IMG/VR virus record: IMGVR_UViG_3300008050_000080
Span: 1 to 46,581 of that record
Strand: one strand, 5' to 3'
DNA: 46,581 nt
Source: a virus
Numbering within the stretch: the first letter of the stretch is position 1; each line of letters begins with the position of its first letter. Positions 23,701 through 29,975 of the stretch are shown here, piece after piece. A program made the position numbers and the translations under genes. The notes beneath the pieces are model-generated. The model saw only the letters and a program-made list of their open reading frames with translations. It ran no database searches and was not told the origin of the DNA.

Positions 23701-24181
23701 GATATCGATAGAAGTTGGGCGCCTTATAAGACTCAGACACCATCTTGAAGATGTTGTGTAGTCCTTTGAGATTCTTCGCAATCAGAAGCAAATGAGCACG
23801 CCTATTAAGGATATTTTTGGTAGACTTTTTTGTCTCCGCTTCATCCTCAACAGAAAGCTCAACAGACTCTTTCTTTGATTTCTTCTTTTTTTCCTGGGCC
23901 TTGTCGAAATCAACCTGCCAGTCCGCAACAGAATCAATGAAATAAGCCTCAATACCATAAATCGGCTTGAAGGTTTTGCCCTCTTCGTTCATTTTCTTTG
24001 CATGAAGGTATTGATATACCAGCCCATTCATGTTGCCATGATCGGTGATCGCAAGGGCGTTCATGCCATTCTCATGGGCATAATCCATATGATCTTGCGG
24101 ATATCCAATAGCGTCAAACACGCTGAATGTGGTATGATTGTGCAGCCCAACAAATGGGATGCTTGGTTTCGTGGTACTCAT
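20765..24181 (-). CDS. dnaE: DNA polymerase III alpha subunit (family C, DnaE type)
   Basis: A 1138-aa protein, the length of bacterial DnaE. The N-terminal PHP domain has LHNHTTFS (residues 13-20), ALAITDHG and DAHYPRPE. The family C palm has GPARGSAAAS and PDIDYDV (about residue 464) with the catalytic Asp pair. Further blocks are HAGGVLI, KFDLLGL, IFQFTESGMQ, FRPGPLS, QEQIAMLA and FNLAHATGYS. The C-terminal part includes a helix-hairpin-helix-like IKGLGDKAI and an OB-like region. The start follows TAGGAG. It is a replicative polymerase of bacterial type; proofreading would have to come from PHP or another subunit, since no DnaQ domain is seen. Confidence 0.95.
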   Translation of the reverse strand: MSTTKPSIPFVGLHNHTTFSVFDAIGYPQDHMDYAHENGMNALAITDHGNMNGLVYQYLHAKKMNEEGKTFKPIYGIEAYFIDSVADWQVDFDKAQEKKKKSKKESVELSVEDEAETKKSTKNILNRRAHLLLIAKNLKGLHNIFKMVSESYKAPNFYRYPRIDLNMLRQHSEGVIVTSACMGGPFAKEFWKNRENGETAILNGVRKIAGQFFEIFGDRFYGEIQWNKIPEQHEINKYVIQVCNEFGIKVISTADAHYPRPELFKSREMYKKLGWMGKKKDWEDRPLPNDRSELDYELYPKNGDQMWEAYKTYSEMCGAVYDDDFVKRSIVETHNIAHNVVEDYDLATSVKLPSFICDDLSSADNTLKSHCEVAMQARGITGKKYRDRLQLELDTIFKRGFSKYFLTMKEISDEAQKLMLVGPARGSAAASLVAYLLEITQVDPIKNNLLFSRFLSKDESSGYPDIDYDVSDRIGLTEHFVAKWGENNVVPISNYNTLQLRSLIKDISKYYDISYSEVNKVTKSMLYEATPKAKAAHGIKAGVYVPTFEEIMQYSSSLQNFLNAHPEVKEHVRVLQGQVRSVSRHAGGVLIADSLNENMPLINSGGTVQTPWSEGQNVRHLEPLGFIKFDLLGLSTLQMIDECIRHILKRHYDVTNPSFEDVREFYADHLHPDILEVNERAIYKKIFHKGKFAGIFQFTESGMQNFCKLAKPNNLTDLSAVTSIFRPGPLSAKVDRLYVKAKGDKNSVSYLNKEIKRVTKGTYGQLIFQEQIAMLANELGKDISLDEGNKLRKLLTKKGTGEKEKQKKKIYSKFIDGCLEKGMPKIDANALWQTMEFFSGYGFNLAHATGYSIISFQCAWLAYHFEAEWMAAFLDKEPEKRKAKAVNLAKNFGYNLKRVDINSSGRTWEISEDGKTLIQPLTAIKGLGDKAIDQILLNRPFEDVEGFLFNENIVYSKLNKKALDVLCRSQALNCLVDNRFTGLKSFWSAVAVDRAKTKKKFLENIELYKEEGDFSLSEKICYISDLTGVYPLELVIEDELLHKFEKLNIPALGEWDNKLKIAWFIPKEVIVKETKHGKTYWILKVIDATNKENDIKCWGIKPMSDSIKLNKPYIAKLEHNDKWGFSSRSIKHNFKLLT

Positions 24182-24189
24182 ATTTTCTC

Positions 24190-24396
24190 CTAATACTGGG
24201 TGGGCGCTGACAGTTCTTCTACTTCGTTTTCCAGATCCATAACTTGTCGCTGAAGATCTTCTAGTTCGCCATTTTTGAATTCAGTTAGAGCCTCGACGAG
24301 TTCCCTCTGATCTATTGAAAGTTCAATCCAATTCAATGCCCATCCCATTCGAACTAATAGATTAACCGGTAGATTTTTATATGCCTCTTCACTCAT
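24190..24396 (-). CDS. small coiled-coil protein
   Basis: A 68-aa protein; residues 28-62 (ELVEALTEFKNGEL then QVMDLENEVEELS) form an acidic coiled coil. It lies 8 nt before DnaE and overlaps the upstream gene by 8 nt. It could be a polymerase accessory peptide, but only position suggests this. Confidence 0.62.
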   Translation of the reverse strand: MSEEAYKNLPVNLLVRMGWALNWIELSIDQRELVEALTEFKNGELEDLQRQVMDLENEVEELSAPTQY

Positions 24397-25108
24397 CGTT
24401 TAACTCCACAACGTTAGCAACTGGTGCCTTACAAAATATGTCAGGCTTGTCCAGCTTATTATTTGAGGCCATATACTCTGCGTAGTCTGGCCATGACTCG
24501 ATCTCATTGTACCACGGAGCAGGCGTTGGGTCAACACCAGAAAAATCTAGCTTGTTGTATACGTCAGTGAAGGACAAATTGCCCGTCAATCGTCTCTTTC
24601 CCAACTCACAATTTATTTCCCTCATGTCTTCATACGAAAAAGAAAAGCCCATCTTGTGGCCGGTTTTGATACTATTCCCGTCATGCTCAATGTAGAATTT
24701 ATTCTCATTTTTTATATCTTGTCTATGTTGTCTGACTAGCTCAGGTTCGTATAATCCCATGGGAAATGCCGCATAATATGAACTTGGAACGGTGTAACTT
24801 CCAACACCAAAGGCAACTCTAGTTGCATAAATTGCTGAATTAATAATACCCCAGGCATCCCCGTATCTGGCTGTTCTATACCTCGCCAACTCTGGAACAT
24901 AATAAATGTAAATGCGGCGCTTGCTCTCGGAAGGCCAGCGATCCATAACCCTGTTTAAATACAAAGGATCTTCAACGTAGTCGCCTATCCTTTTCTTGAT
25001 AAGCTTCTGCCAATCATCGTTGACTGTTATCCAAATTGTATGACAGCCCGCCATGGCGCACTCATACACGGCGCGCTCTAAAAGTGTGTAACCTTCACCA
25101 ATTGGCAT
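24389..25108 (-). CDS. nucleotidyltransferase-like protein
   Basis: About 240 aa from the ATG at 25108, directly after the upstream stop at 25117. The frame stays open to 25237 but only TTG starts exist there (25153, 25237), with weak ribosome sites. MPIGEGYTLLERAVYECA then GCHTIWITV resembles the first two units of the sugar-nucleotide pyrophosphorylase fold (a GT-A-like Rossmann sheet). DPLYLNRV and many Tyr residues follow. The N-terminal strand of that fold may lie before the ATG, favouring the TTG start at 25153. Function uncertain. Confidence 0.55.
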   Translation of the reverse strand: MPIGEGYTLLERAVYECAMAGCHTIWITVNDDWQKLIKKRIGDYVEDPLYLNRVMDRWPSESKRRIYIYYVPELARYRTARYGDAWGIINSAIYATRVAFGVGSYTVPSSYYAAFPMGLYEPELVRQHRQDIKNENKFYIEHDGNSIKTGHKMGFSFSYEDMREINCELGKRRLTGNLSFTDVYNKLDFSGVDPTPAPWYNEIESWPDYAEYMASNNKLDKPDIFCKAPVANVVELNDE

Positions 25109-25116
25109 CAGGCAAT

Positions 25117-25977
25117 CTACCCAATCAAATCCGAAATTGTGCGGTGAATGTGGCAATGATATGCAGCCTGCGACATATTTGGCGTTTTTGTCGCGTCTGC
25201 CTCTCTGTCCAAAATATATTTGCTTTCTTCTTTGCAAAACTGTTCTATATCCCTGGCGTCATAGATGACGCCCTCTGTCTCCAAACAAATGTCCTTGTCT
25301 TGATTGAATACTGTTCTCTGCTTATGTTCTACTTCTAAACCCCTTATAAAGTAAGGTAGATTTGTCCTTTTTATAAGATCTGCGACTAAATATCTCAAAG
25401 CGACCACTCCGTATTCGAACTCCAACAGATTTTCCTCTTTTATCAGAGATTTAACCAGTATCTTGTTGTGTTTGTTGAAGTAAATCTCTTTTGCGAAGTC
25501 GTCGTCCCCATAAATCAAGAACAAGTTGTGTTTTTTAGTAGTAACTTCACACAGATCGTAGACCAGTCGTGGACTATAATCGACAGAATCAATCTCTAAC
25601 CCAGAAACCATAATAGTGTTAAACACTCTCAGCTCAGAGAAGGGAATGATTTTGCGGCTTCTACCTAGTTTTATAAACCTGTCTTTAATACTAACCCGAG
25701 TGGAGGCTGGCCAAAGCATCCCAGACAGAGACAATATCCCAACAAGATACTCCCTCAATTCACTAATGTTTCTGCCGAACTGGACAACACCCTTTGATGT
25801 TCTTTTGAAGACCGCTTTGTTTTCAAAGGGCAATTGTCCAAAACTCAACTTGGCCGGCAAGCACTCATGTTTGTTCAGCTTCTTATCGTGTGTATATATT
25901 AGCGGCACACAGTGAATGTAGGAATACAATAACGATTGTATGTTATTCCCTACAGCAATGGGTCCGCGATTGCACAT
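25117..25977 (-). CDS. hypothetical protein
   Basis: A 286-aa protein, MCNRGPIAVGNNIQSLLYSY, then CVPLIYTHD. The N-terminus (IAVGNNIQSLLYSY) has the length of a beta-alpha unit, but no clear Rossmann GxGxxG is present. Its C-terminus would overlap the next gene only if that gene uses a TTG start. It overlaps the upstream gene by 28 nt. It may work with the nucleotidyltransferase-like neighbour; no family assigned. Confidence 0.6.
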   Translation of the reverse strand: MCNRGPIAVGNNIQSLLYSYIHCVPLIYTHDKKLNKHECLPAKLSFGQLPFENKAVFKRTSKGVVQFGRNISELREYLVGILSLSGMLWPASTRVSIKDRFIKLGRSRKIIPFSELRVFNTIMVSGLEIDSVDYSPRLVYDLCEVTTKKHNLFLIYGDDDFAKEIYFNKHNKILVKSLIKEENLLEFEYGVVALRYLVADLIKRTNLPYFIRGLEVEHKQRTVFNQDKDICLETEGVIYDARDIEQFCKEESKYILDREADATKTPNMSQAAYHCHIHRTISDLIG

Positions 25978-26279
25978 ACATAATTCTCTAATACGACAAA
26001 CAAGTCCTCATAAAACTCTTCGGAACCGCCCGGAGGAACTGGCACTCTCTCTCGCATGGATCCTTGGACTAGAATATATGAACCTTTAGAGATATGGGAA
26101 TCAGCAGGGCCAATCCGCGAATCGGCGGCGACTTCCATCCACACCTTCCCAGGCGTTACTACTCGTGCTGGTCCCTCGTCGGGTACATAAAATACGTTCA
26201 TCGCAGGTGATACTTCCACCGGACCCTTTACCTCTCTAACCAAAACGTGTCTATTGGTTGCATGTATCTCGTACTTCAT
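25950..26279 (-). CDS. possible GroES-like co-chaperonin
   Basis: A 109-aa beta-rich protein. NRHVLVREVKG near the start, then a variable loop, KGSYILVQGS (about 65-74) and EEFYEDLFVVLENYVCAIA at the end follow the order seen in GroES and T4 gp31: first strand, mobile loop, GD-x-V strand, and a final e-d-I-l-A-i strand. The length matches gp31 (111 aa). Key GroES residues are not convincingly present, so this is a fold guess. GroEL lies 10.5 kb downstream. Confidence 0.4.
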   Translation of the reverse strand: MKYEIHATNRHVLVREVKGPVEVSPAMNVFYVPDEGPARVVTPGKVWMEVAADSRIGPADSHISKGSYILVQGSMRERVPVPPGGSEEFYEDLFVVLENYVCAIADPLL

Positions 26280-26530
26280 TAATCATCCCGTAAAGTTTTT
26301 TCAACCTGATTATAGAAATCTCCAAGCAAATCAAAATTAGTATCGTCTCTTAGTAAACGGTATGCTTTCTTTGCCATCTTGATCTCGTCCTTCGACAACC
26401 AATCATTATCAATATAGTTCTTCCGAAGATCCTTCAAGTCTTCTTTATAGGGCTTAATGCAAGCCTCAACTTCCGCCATAGCTTTAACAAAATCAGTAAT
26501 GTGTTCAGCTTTAGTTTTCTTATTTAACAT
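26279..26530 (-). CDS. small helical protein
   Basis: An 83-aa charged protein, mostly helix: KAEHITDFVKAMAEVEACIK, then KEDLKDLRKNYIDNDWLSKD. The KE-x2-DLRK-x-Y segment is faintly like GapR/DUF2312 nucleoid proteins, but this is a weak resemblance. It abuts its neighbours. Confidence 0.6.
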   Translation of the reverse strand: MLNKKTKAEHITDFVKAMAEVEACIKPYKEDLKDLRKNYIDNDWLSKDEIKMAKKAYRLLRDDTNFDLLGDFYNQVEKTLRDD

Positions 26531-26762
26531 ATTTTCTCCTTTCTAAATGTTGTTTAAGACTTTCATAGTTGCCAATCCAACTTCTATTTCCGTTCGCAAT
26601 CAAGACTACTATTGGCAACTTAGCAGACTGAGTTATTTCAATAACGTTCTCAACGTCATTCTTATCAAAAATTATCTGATGTTCCTGACCAGCTTTAACC
26701 AAAGCTCGCACAATCATTTGGAACTCATCGTTGCTCTTTAGAGCGTATACCTCGTAAAACAT
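26520..26762 (-). CDS. glutaredoxin-fold-like protein lacking the active cysteines
   Basis: An 80-aa protein from the ATG at 26762 (a TTG five codons earlier is rejected). MFYEVYALKSNDEFQMIVRA, a helix, HQIIFDKND, LPIVVLI and SWIGNYESLKQHLE follow the glutaredoxin order, including the cis-Pro before VVLI and the IGxYExL ending. The CxxC position is occupied by SNDE. If the fold is right, it cannot do disulfide chemistry. Confidence 0.5.
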   Translation of the reverse strand: MFYEVYALKSNDEFQMIVRALVKAGQEHQIIFDKNDVENVIEITQSAKLPIVVLIANGNRSWIGNYESLKQHLERRKYVK

Positions 26763-26856
26763 CCCACACTGATCCAAGCACGATCCTAGTGATCATGGCA
26801 ACTGCCAATAGACCAACAGCCAACAACGTTGCAATATCCAATAATCGTTTCTTCAA
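26725..26856 (-). CDS. 43-aa single-pass membrane protein
   Basis: A TTG at 26856 follows TTGGAGG at 5 nt and starts MKKRLLDIATLLAVGLLAVA, then MITRIVLGSVWDVLRGIRSK; stop at 26725. One hydrophobic helix (about residues 9-28) flanked by basic residues, inside-positive at both ends. It is the first frame after the promoter at 26879-26906. An ATG further upstream overlaps the -10 region and cannot be used. Confidence 0.55.
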   Translation of the reverse strand: MKKRLLDIATLLAVGLLAVAMITRIVLGSVWDVLRGIRSKEQR

Positions 26857-26878
26857 AGCTGCCTCCAACAGTGATACC

Positions 26879-26906
26879 ATTATACCACCAATCAGGAGGA
26901 AGTCAA
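26879..26906 (-). promoter_or_regulatory. sigma-70-type promoter
   Basis: Minus strand TTGACT (26906-26901), 16 nt, TATAAT (26884-26879). It should drive 26856 leftward through the small genes to dnaE, since I see no terminator before 20765. Confidence 0.8.
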
Positions 26907-26912
26907 ACCATT

Positions 26913-27122
26913 CTATAAAATAATATACACACCTTCGTAGATGCGACTTTCAAACTTTTCAATAGACTCGCCCCACACAGATTCATGGCTACCCCACCAG
27001 GGGGTAATCCAGCGAGTCTGGACACATCCATCTAAAATGCCGAGAATGATCCCGTAAAAGGGCTTTCTGTGATCTGACGAACTGCCCGGCATTTGTACCA
27101 AATCGCCAACTTCGTATTTCAT
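26913..27122 (-). CDS. small SH3/KOW-like protein
   Basis: A 69-aa protein, MKYEVGDLVQM, then YGIILGIL and VQTRWITP. A clear member of the local family, here placed at the end of the lysis-region operon. Start and stop of neighbours touch at 27122. Confidence 0.76.
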   Translation of the reverse strand: MKYEVGDLVQMPGSSSDHRKPFYGIILGILDGCVQTRWITPWWGSHESVWGESIEKFESRIYEGVYIIL

Positions 27123-28192
27123 TAATAATCGAATAGAACTAAAGTATTGGGGTCTTGAGAAAGAGCCCCTATGTTCATGTAGCGAACATCTTTGACCAGC
27201 CGCTTGGCGTCTGTATAGTTATAGACATCTGTAGATTTAAGTATCTTAATCAGTTCTCGTATAAGGCTCATCGCCTGCTTCATGTTGAGAATTTTAAGAT
27301 TGCCTAAAACCCTTTCTAATGTTTGCTCTTCCATAGAAAGCAGCGATCTTTGCAGCGATCTTTGGAAGGCATCCGTTTCATCGTGCTCAGTAGCGTCAAC
27401 CATTCCTGGTGGATACATTTTCCTGACCAATGCGTCTTTAATATTAAGGATTTCATCATTCGCATCATAAGATTTGCCATAAAACAACTCATCCATTGTT
27501 ATAAGCTTTGGCATTTCAACGTAATACAGGTCTTCAGGTGTGTTAGAAAATGTGATTGTTCCATAATCATAGATCATTAATGTGCTTTTGTGTGCTGACT
27601 TGGTGTTGAACAGATCATCCACCGACTTCTCATGCTTTTTTGCGTCAGCAGTGCCTGAATAATCAACCATCGCCTGTTCGGCGTCCCAAGAACCATAAGA
27701 TATTTTGAGGACATGCCCGTTTGTTAGCTCAAATACGGCCCCAAAATACCCGCCGCCCAAATATTTCTTAATTTTGACTTCATTGAAAATCTTGTTTTCC
27801 CTGACCATTAGCCCGATTTGTTGGGTGAGGGTTCCTATCTTCCTTGATGCAGCAGCGATAGAACTCTTCTCGACCATAATCTCTCTGAGTCTTTCAGTTT
27901 TTGCTAAAATCTTAAAATTATGATTTTGAGTGCTATTCATCCCTCCACGATCAAGGACATGTTGCAGAATATCCGGGTCCGACCGGCCAACTGTGTCTCT
28001 TTTGTGGTTTAGCGGCATCTTGGTGGCGGCCATAGCCAAATCTGCCCAATCTGCGTTAACGGGCTGTTTTTGTTCGTCTTTCCAGTCGGGATCTCCAGGC
28101 TTTGGTTTCAAGTTGGAGCTGTCCTCCGGATCCCAATCCCTGTGGACCTCAGTTAAAAACCTGCGCCAATCTTTAAAACGTTTGTCCATCAT
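27122..28192 (-). CDS. protein-kinase-fold phage protein
   Basis: A 356-aa protein. The N-terminal 100 residues begin FKDWRRFLTEVHRDWD, a style common in phage virion-associated proteins. A kinase-like domain follows: glycine loop LGGGYFGAVFEL (145-156), VLKIS with the ATP-binding Lys (K163), EMPKL as hinge, KDVRYMN with D335 and N340 spaced as in the catalytic loop, and LVLFDY with D355 as the DFG-equivalent. The chain stops right after it, so no activation loop exists. It may act as an atypical kinase or an ATP-binding structural protein. It is coupled to the endolysin gene by a 4-nt overlap. Confidence 0.68.
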   Translation of the reverse strand: MMDKRFKDWRRFLTEVHRDWDPEDSSNLKPKPGDPDWKDEQKQPVNADWADLAMAATKMPLNHKRDTVGRSDPDILQHVLDRGGMNSTQNHNFKILAKTERLREIMVEKSSIAAASRKIGTLTQQIGLMVRENKIFNEVKIKKYLGGGYFGAVFELTNGHVLKISYGSWDAEQAMVDYSGTADAKKHEKSVDDLFNTKSAHKSTLMIYDYGTITFSNTPEDLYYVEMPKLITMDELFYGKSYDANDEILNIKDALVRKMYPPGMVDATEHDETDAFQRSLQRSLLSMEEQTLERVLGNLKILNMKQAMSLIRELIKILKSTDVYNYTDAKRLVKDVRYMNIGALSQDPNTLVLFDY

Positions 28193-29088
28193 TTAAGATT
28201 GTTTAACACCCTTTGTATGTCAAGACCCACGGTGTCGATCTTTCTCTTTGTCAGATGAAAGTGGCTAACGACACCCTTGAACTTACCCTTGGCAGCTTCT
28301 CTGTGGATCGCGTAGAGCGCACTTCCAGCGTCATCCTCTGGACTCTCTAGTGGGATGCCATAGTGCGAACACAACGCATCCACGAGCGCTGAATAGGCTT
28401 GGATCTGGACTCCGTAGAACCCCAGATGTGGCTTGAGCTTGTGCCCATGCACGATGGAGTCTGTCATGATTGGACGCAGGCCAAAGCCTCGCTTCTCATA
28501 TGTTGGATTGTATTTTGTGTAATATGCGTTGCTTAGGTCAATGCCAATGCTTCTGTTGTTAACACTTCTGAAGCCAGCGTGCCAACATGCATGATTCGTA
28601 TCGACAAATTGATAAATTGTTCCATCGTTGTCGATGCAAAAGTGAGACGAAATACCCTTTTTCCTGAGAATGTTGTAACAGCTTGTTGCTGAGAGGGCAA
28701 CATCCCAATGCGTTACTATCATGGAAGGTTTTCGATGTCTGCTGTATGTCTTATAATTCTGCTTCGGAAGCGTCTTTGACTCTTGACTGTCTATCGATAT
28801 AACTTTGTCCCACTCGACCTTAACCTTTTTCAAATCACAGATAATATAATTTGAACTTGATAATTCTAGAGGGTCTATCGCCTCTATGTCGGTAGTATGT
28901 TGTGTAAAGATCCGTCGAAACGTCACAGGCCCAACAAGGCCATCTGTGACCAGCCCATGATCTTTTTGGAATAGCTTGACAGCCTTGATTAACGATCTTC
29001 CGAAACCAGATACGCCAAACCATTCAGGTTGCCAGTCCAGCTTTGCCGAGCTAGCTGTGTTATAAAATACTTTTTGATCAAAATTCAT
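28189..29088 (-). CDS. endolysin: N-acetylmuramoyl-L-alanine amidase with peptidoglycan-binding domain
   Basis: A 299-aa protein. Residues of about 25-62 (GFGRSLIKAVKLFQKDHGLV then DGLVGPVTF) form a PG_binding_1 domain. An Amidase_2 domain follows from about 120: VTHWDVALS with zinc ligand H127, SSHFCIDNDGTIYQ, ACWHAGF, SIGIDLSNA and a final SHFHLTKRKID that supplies the second His and the catalytic Lys. It cuts the bond between muramic acid and L-alanine. There is no signal peptide, so a holin or similar is needed. Confidence 0.92.
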   Translation of the reverse strand: MNFDQKVFYNTASSAKLDWQPEWFGVSGFGRSLIKAVKLFQKDHGLVTDGLVGPVTFRRIFTQHTTDIEAIDPLELSSSNYIICDLKKVKVEWDKVISIDSQESKTLPKQNYKTYSRHRKPSMIVTHWDVALSATSCYNILRKKGISSHFCIDNDGTIYQFVDTNHACWHAGFRSVNNRSIGIDLSNAYYTKYNPTYEKRGFGLRPIMTDSIVHGHKLKPHLGFYGVQIQAYSALVDALCSHYGIPLESPEDDAGSALYAIHREAAKGKFKGVVSHFHLTKRKIDTVGLDIQRVLNNLK

Positions 29089-29528
29089 TATGGCTCATCC
29101 ACAGTCGTATGTGCGTGGACTGGTGTGGTGCTGGTGTTTGTGTTTCTTAGTGTGTTGATTTTATCAGCATTAATCGTCTGGGAAATCAATACCACCAAAA
29201 CGGCAGCAAGCAAAGTGCCAATGAACATGACAGAAGCTGTCGCCGTATTTTGTGCAACCCAGTCAGCAACTTGCCTAACCCGAGACTTATTTGTTTCTCG
29301 GACTTCTTGCAAAATCGCGGCGTATTCTTTTGTGTTGTTTTTTGATTGTCCCGCCAACTCTGTTCGTAATTCTTTGATCTCACTCACCGTAGAGTATTGA
29401 GCTTTGACCGACTGTTCTGTCAAATCAATCAACTTCTCGACCATATACATTTCAAGAGACCCTCCGTTGGTCGGGGATGAATCTGTAACAACTTCGGGGG
29501 GATTCGCGCTTATAGCTAGCTTAGACAT
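29088..29528 (-). CDS. single-pass membrane protein next to endolysin, holin/spanin candidate
   Basis: A 146-aa protein with an acidic, helical N-terminal region (residues 25-90, coiled-coil-like), one membrane helix at about 95-118 (ATASVMFIGTLLAAVLVVLI) and a Thr-rich tail of about 28 residues. Its place directly upstream of the amidase suggests a lysis role, holin or inner-membrane spanin. Topology cannot be settled from sequence. Confidence 0.62.
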   Translation of the reverse strand: MSKLAISANPPEVVTDSSPTNGGSLEMYMVEKLIDLTEQSVKAQYSTVSEIKELRTELAGQSKNNTKEYAAILQEVRETNKSRVRQVADWVAQNTATASVMFIGTLLAAVLVVLISQTINADKINTLRNTNTSTTPVHAHTTVDEP

Positions 29529-29532
29529 TATT

Positions 29533-29712
29533 TTACCCCTTCAATAGTTGTTTCTTATCCAGAATCGCATACATCTCATTCTTTGAACCCTTTACGATGG
29601 TAAGTTCCTTCGTTAAAAGCTCAACTAAGTGAGGATATTTGAGTGCGAACTCTGAAATTGTTAAATTTTCTGCTTTGCAAATCTGATCTACTTTCTTGGC
29701 AATTAATCCCAT
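29533..29712 (-). CDS. 59-aa helical protein of lysis region
   Basis: An ATG at 29712 opens a 59-codon frame ending TAA at 29533: MGLIAKKVDQICKAENLTIS, then EFALKYPHLVELL and a Lys-rich end. The first part could be a small HTH-like bundle. It fits exactly between two membrane-protein genes. Confidence 0.65.
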   Translation of the reverse strand: MGLIAKKVDQICKAENLTISEFALKYPHLVELLTKELTIVKGSKNEMYAILDKKQLLKG

Positions 29713-29715
29713 TTC

Positions 29716-29904
29716 TTAAACTCCGTCCCCTGCGGCGTGCCAGCCATAACAGTTAACAAACTTTGAACTATTTTGTGTATGTATATCAATAAGCTCTGGC
29801 ACATTCTTCTTATTCTGGTTGTTTTTGTTGTCATTGTTCGGCGGAGGGGCCGGGGACAACACAAGCCCCAAAACAATCACCAATCCTACTAAACTATCCA
29901 TCAA
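29716..29904 (-). CDS. small secreted or membrane-anchored protein
   Basis: A 62-aa protein: MMDSLVGLVIVLGLVLSPAP is a hydrophobic N-terminal segment, then an Asn/Lys-rich linker and a short C-terminal part. No lipobox Cys follows the helix. It is first in the lysis region, 25 nt after a candidate late promoter. It may be an outer spanin-like or anti-holin peptide; unproven. Confidence 0.58.
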   Translation of the reverse strand: MMDSLVGLVIVLGLVLSPAPPPNNDNKNNQNKKNVPELIDIHTQNSSKFVNCYGWHAAGDGV

Positions 29905-29929
29905 ACAATTCTCCCTTATATCTTACTGC

Positions 29930-29941
29930 ATTATAAATAGT
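29930..29941 (-). promoter_or_regulatory. candidate late promoter motif
   Basis: Minus strand ACTATTTATAAT, 25 nt before the 29904 gene and 34 nt before the divergent plus-strand protease gene. The opposite strand reads ATTATAAATAGT, resembling the T4 late TATAAATA box, so it could serve either direction. Confidence 0.58.
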
Positions 29942-29975
29942 GACGACATAGAGCAAAAATACAACTAATTATGCT

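Noticed and set aside
26870-26881. ATG at 26880 as start of the 43-aa membrane protein
   Set aside because: It overlaps the -10 box and would lie upstream of the expected transcription start.
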